Assembly (NCBI GenBank): GCA_037718865.1
Contig: JBBJMP010000030.1
Coordinates: forward strand, 1 to 64,000
Length of the DNA stretch: 64,000 nt
Reading direction: 5' to 3'
DNA from: JADCRZ01 sp037718865
GTDB taxonomy: Bacteria > Bacteroidota > Bacteroidia > Chitinophagales > Chitinophagaceae
Positions 62,089-64,000 of the stretch are shown one piece after another. The number at the start of each line of letters is the position of its first letter. The stretch's first letter is position 1. The notes below the pieces were generated by a model. The model saw only the letters and a list, made by a program, of their open reading frames with translations. It ran no database searches and had not been told where the DNA came from. Both the position numbers and the translations under genes were made by a program.

Positions 62089-62874
62089 TCACACAGGTAA
62101 CAACAACGAAACCCTGGTTCCTTGCCCGGGAGCAGATTTAATGCCCAGGATTGCACCTATAAGTTGTGCACGGTTTTGCATATTCCGGAGACCTGCTCCT
62201 GTTTTAAGACATGAGCCGGTGATGCCCTTATTAAATCCAATGCCGTTATCGGTAATGCTTATTTCAAACATCTCTTCTCCAAAATTTATATGAACATTAA
62301 TACTGGTAGCCTGCGAATGCTTAATGATGTTTTGTAGAACTTCCTGGATAATGCGATACATGACAATCTCTTTAGAAAACTCCATCCTGTATTCATAGCC
62401 CGACAAAACGCAACTGGTAGAGATGAGTCCAGTTCGTTCAATTAATTCCAGATTTAATTGTACAGACTCTGTTAAACCAACCCGGCCAATGTTCTCCCCA
62501 TCCATAGTTTTGGACAGGTTTCTCAAATCATTGACCGCCTTGCTGACAAGCTCCATCGATTTACAAATCTTACCGGAAACATTTGGGTTGTTATTGATCT
62601 CGATTGAACTCAGATGCAGGTTAACCAGGGAAAGGACCTGGCCGATATTATCATGTATCTCCTGCGAAATATTCTTCATCGTTTGTTCTTTAATTTCCAG
62701 TTGGGTTTCCAGTACCTCATGCGGGTTGATCGGTCTGAAAAGGTGAATTCCGAGTAGTTGACTTATATACATTTTCTGGTAAGCAGGCAAGGCAGAGAAT
62801 GTAAATTTGGTAAGCGCCAGCAGCATAATATTACCTGCAATTACTGTAACGATCACTTCATAGTCAATCATCAT
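62089..62874 (-). CDS. sensor histidine kinase (NarX/LiaS type)
   Basis: The 261-aa sequence has one N-terminal membrane helix (IDYEVIVTVIAGNIMLLALT) and a short linker. A HisKA_3 dimerisation helix carries MKNISQEIHDNIGQVLSLVN (phospho-acceptor His). The ATPase domain has YRIIQEVLQNIIKHSQATSI (N box), ISITDNGIGFN (G1) and GAGLRNMQNRAQLIGA (G2). The frame is open to a TTG at 62982, but the ATG at 62874 precedes the helix directly. No response regulator is adjacent, so the partner lies elsewhere. A Crp/Fnr gene precedes it on the same strand. Confidence 0.9.
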   Translation of the reverse strand: MMIDYEVIVTVIAGNIMLLALTKFTFSALPAYQKMYISQLLGIHLFRPINPHEVLETQLEIKEQTMKNISQEIHDNIGQVLSLVNLHLSSIEINNNPNVSGKICKSMELVSKAVNDLRNLSKTMDGENIGRVGLTESVQLNLELIERTGLISTSCVLSGYEYRMEFSKEIVMYRIIQEVLQNIIKHSQATSINVHINFGEEMFEISITDNGIGFNKGITGSCLKTGAGLRNMQNRAQLIGAILGIKSAPGQGTRVSLLLPV

Positions 62875-62986
62875 ACGTATACATTTAAATAGCTGAATAT
62901 TGAGGCAGATGCCGTGTGCAATGCTGTATCTTCCCTGTAAATGTATGAAGGCCTGGGCGTTGACCAAGTTGATAAAAATCAATAAA

Positions 62987-63550
62987 TCAGATTACATGTT
63001 TGATCCTGCTAAGCGTTTCAAGGGTAATACCCAGGTAAGAAGCTATGAAAGTAGAAGGCACCCTTTGTATGATTTCAGGAAAATGATTCATTAAGTGATG
63101 GTAACGTTCAGAAGCCCTTTGCATTCGCAATGAGAACAACCGCTGCTCACTTAAACAATAGTATCTTTCGGTAAGCACTCTGGCAATATAATTGAATTCA
63201 GGGTATGAATGATAGATGGATTGAAGTGCATCATATCCCACGCAAAGCACCTGGCAATCTTCCAATGCCTGTATACTTTCGTAACTGGGCTTTTGTTTAA
63301 AATAGCTTTCTACGGAGATGATCACATCTCCTTCTTTCATAAACCAGGAAGAGATTTCCTTATCATCCTTAATATAAAAACACCGGAACAATCCCTTTTC
63401 AACAAAACATATATTTTTACAGACTTGCCCTTTTTTCAACAGGAAACCTTTTCGTGGAATGGTTATGGTTTTGAGGCTGATTGTTAATTGTTGCTGCAGG
63501 CTTTCAGATAGGGGATATATCGAATTCAGATACTGGAATAACTCGTTCAT
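62987..63550 (-). CDS. Crp/Fnr-family transcriptional regulator
   Basis: The 187-aa protein has the cyclic-nucleotide-binding jelly roll (ISLKTITIPRKGFLLKKGQV, FVEKGLFRCFYIKDDKE, SSWFMKEGDVI, EDCQVLCVGYDALQSIYHSY). A short C-terminal helix-turn-helix follows (VPSTFIASYLGITLETLSRI). The ligand-binding Arg-Ser pair of true CRP is not obvious, so the signal is unknown. Many Bacteroidota paralogs of this length control stress or metabolic genes. It starts 112 bp before the histidine kinase gene. Confidence 0.92.
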   Translation of the reverse strand: MNELFQYLNSIYPLSESLQQQLTISLKTITIPRKGFLLKKGQVCKNICFVEKGLFRCFYIKDDKEISSWFMKEGDVIISVESYFKQKPSYESIQALEDCQVLCVGYDALQSIYHSYPEFNYIARVLTERYYCLSEQRLFSLRMQRASERYHHLMNHFPEIIQRVPSTFIASYLGITLETLSRIKHVI

Positions 63551-63651
63551 GTCTATTCATTAAATACGTTAACTAAATTAACCGTGGCATAAATGTAAAC
63601 ACTTATCGGGCTCGGTAAGACATAATCTGAATTAAAGATTCACAGGCATGG

Positions 63652-64000
63652 TCATATTGAACGCCTGATGCCCATTTCAAGGCCGCGCAACTCGGCTAAA
63701 CCCTTTAACCTGCCAATGGCAGAATAGCCCGGATACGTTTTCTTCTGCAGATCATCCAGCATCTGGTGACCATGGTCGGGGCGCATGGGCATGGCAACGT
63801 CTTCCCTTCCTGCTGCCAGACGTTTTTGTTGTTCGATGATAATGTTTTTCATGACCGCATACATATCCGTGCTACCTCCCAGGTGGTCCGCCTCAAAAAA
63901 ACTGCCGTCGCTTTCCCGATGCACGTTTCGCAGATGAATAAAATGAAATTTATCTCCCAGTCTTTCCACAATACCGGGCAAATCGTTATCACCCCTTGCT
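63652..64000 (-). CDS. uxuA: mannonate dehydratase, 3' part
   Basis: UxuA converts D-mannonate to 2-keto-3-deoxygluconate in glucuronate breakdown. The visible 115 codons give ARGDNDLPGIVERLGDKFHF, IHLRNVHRESDGSFFEADHL, PDHGHQMLDDLQKKTYPGYS and AIGRLKGLAELRGLEMGI, all from the conserved C-terminal part of the TIM-barrel enzyme, including the metal-binding His of HLRN and PDHGHQ. The gene runs off the window at 64000, so the N-terminal two thirds are not seen. Confidence 0.95.
   Translation of the reverse strand, partial: ARGDNDLPGIVERLGDKFHFIHLRNVHRESDGSFFEADHLGGSTDMYAVMKNIIIEQQKRLAAGREDVAMPMRPDHGHQMLDDLQKKTYPGYSAIGRLKGLAELRGLEMGIRRSI

Overview
The window comes from a Bacteroidota chromosome, most likely the Chitinophagaceae/Sphingobacteriia side of the phylum. 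The evidence is two proteins with type IX secretion (T9SS) gliding-motility C-terminal domains, a PorP/SprF protein, TAnnTTTG-type promoters, little Shine-Dalgarno signal, futalosine-route menaquinone synthesis (MqnA) and many outer-membrane barrel proteins. No rRNA is present. One tRNA (Val, anticodon UAC) lies at 14.5 kb.

Region 1 (1-7.5 kb) is accessory DNA. It begins with what looks like an integrase-less run of integron-type cassettes, all read on the minus strand. Two cassette genes (a membrane/coiled-coil protein and a PD-(D/E)XK nuclease-like protein) and one ORF-less cassette are separated by attC-like inverted repeats. An apparently intact group II intron with its RT/maturase/HNH protein follows. 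After it come an eroded XRE regulator, a frameshifted and truncated IS3-family element and the tail of an IS4-type transposase.

Region 2 (7.5-14.6 kb) holds a 1695-residue secreted T9SS cargo protein with 14.7 copies of an apparently identical 204-bp tandem repeat, followed 5 bp later by a porP/sprF gene. Downstream, remnants of a ribbon-helix-helix antitoxin and a DUF1016/YhcG nuclease lead up to tRNA-Val. The pair therefore sits inside old mobile DNA next to a tRNA.

Region 3 (14.7-31.3 kb) is mostly housekeeping: clpS and aat (N-degron pathway), an esterase, a DUF72 protein, a DnaQ/GIY-YIG fusion nuclease, valS, a second T9SS cargo protein, a HExxH metalloprotease fused to a probable outer-membrane barrel, a PrsW-like protease, a TylF-like methyltransferase, a GNAT enzyme and a queuosine-precursor transporter.

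Region 4 (31.5-49.3 kb) is a surface-polysaccharide locus: a YfhO-like membrane protein, several glycosyltransferases, FkbM and other methyltransferases, a Wzx-type flippase, and rfbF-rfbG-(rfbS/J-like)-rfbE plus rfbH for CDP-3,6-dideoxyhexose (paratose/tyvelose) synthesis. A 96-bp palindromic unit is tandemly duplicated inside it and resembles a palindrome at 31.3 kb.

Region 5 (49.3-64 kb) returns to core genes: mqnA, purB, a GNAT enzyme overlapping prfC, an aldose-epimerase-like protein, rocD, a VIT1/CCC1-type transporter, a three-gene envelope operon with a 1113-residue coiled-coil OmpA-like protein, a histidine kinase, a Crp/Fnr regulator and the 3' part of uxuA cut by the window edge.
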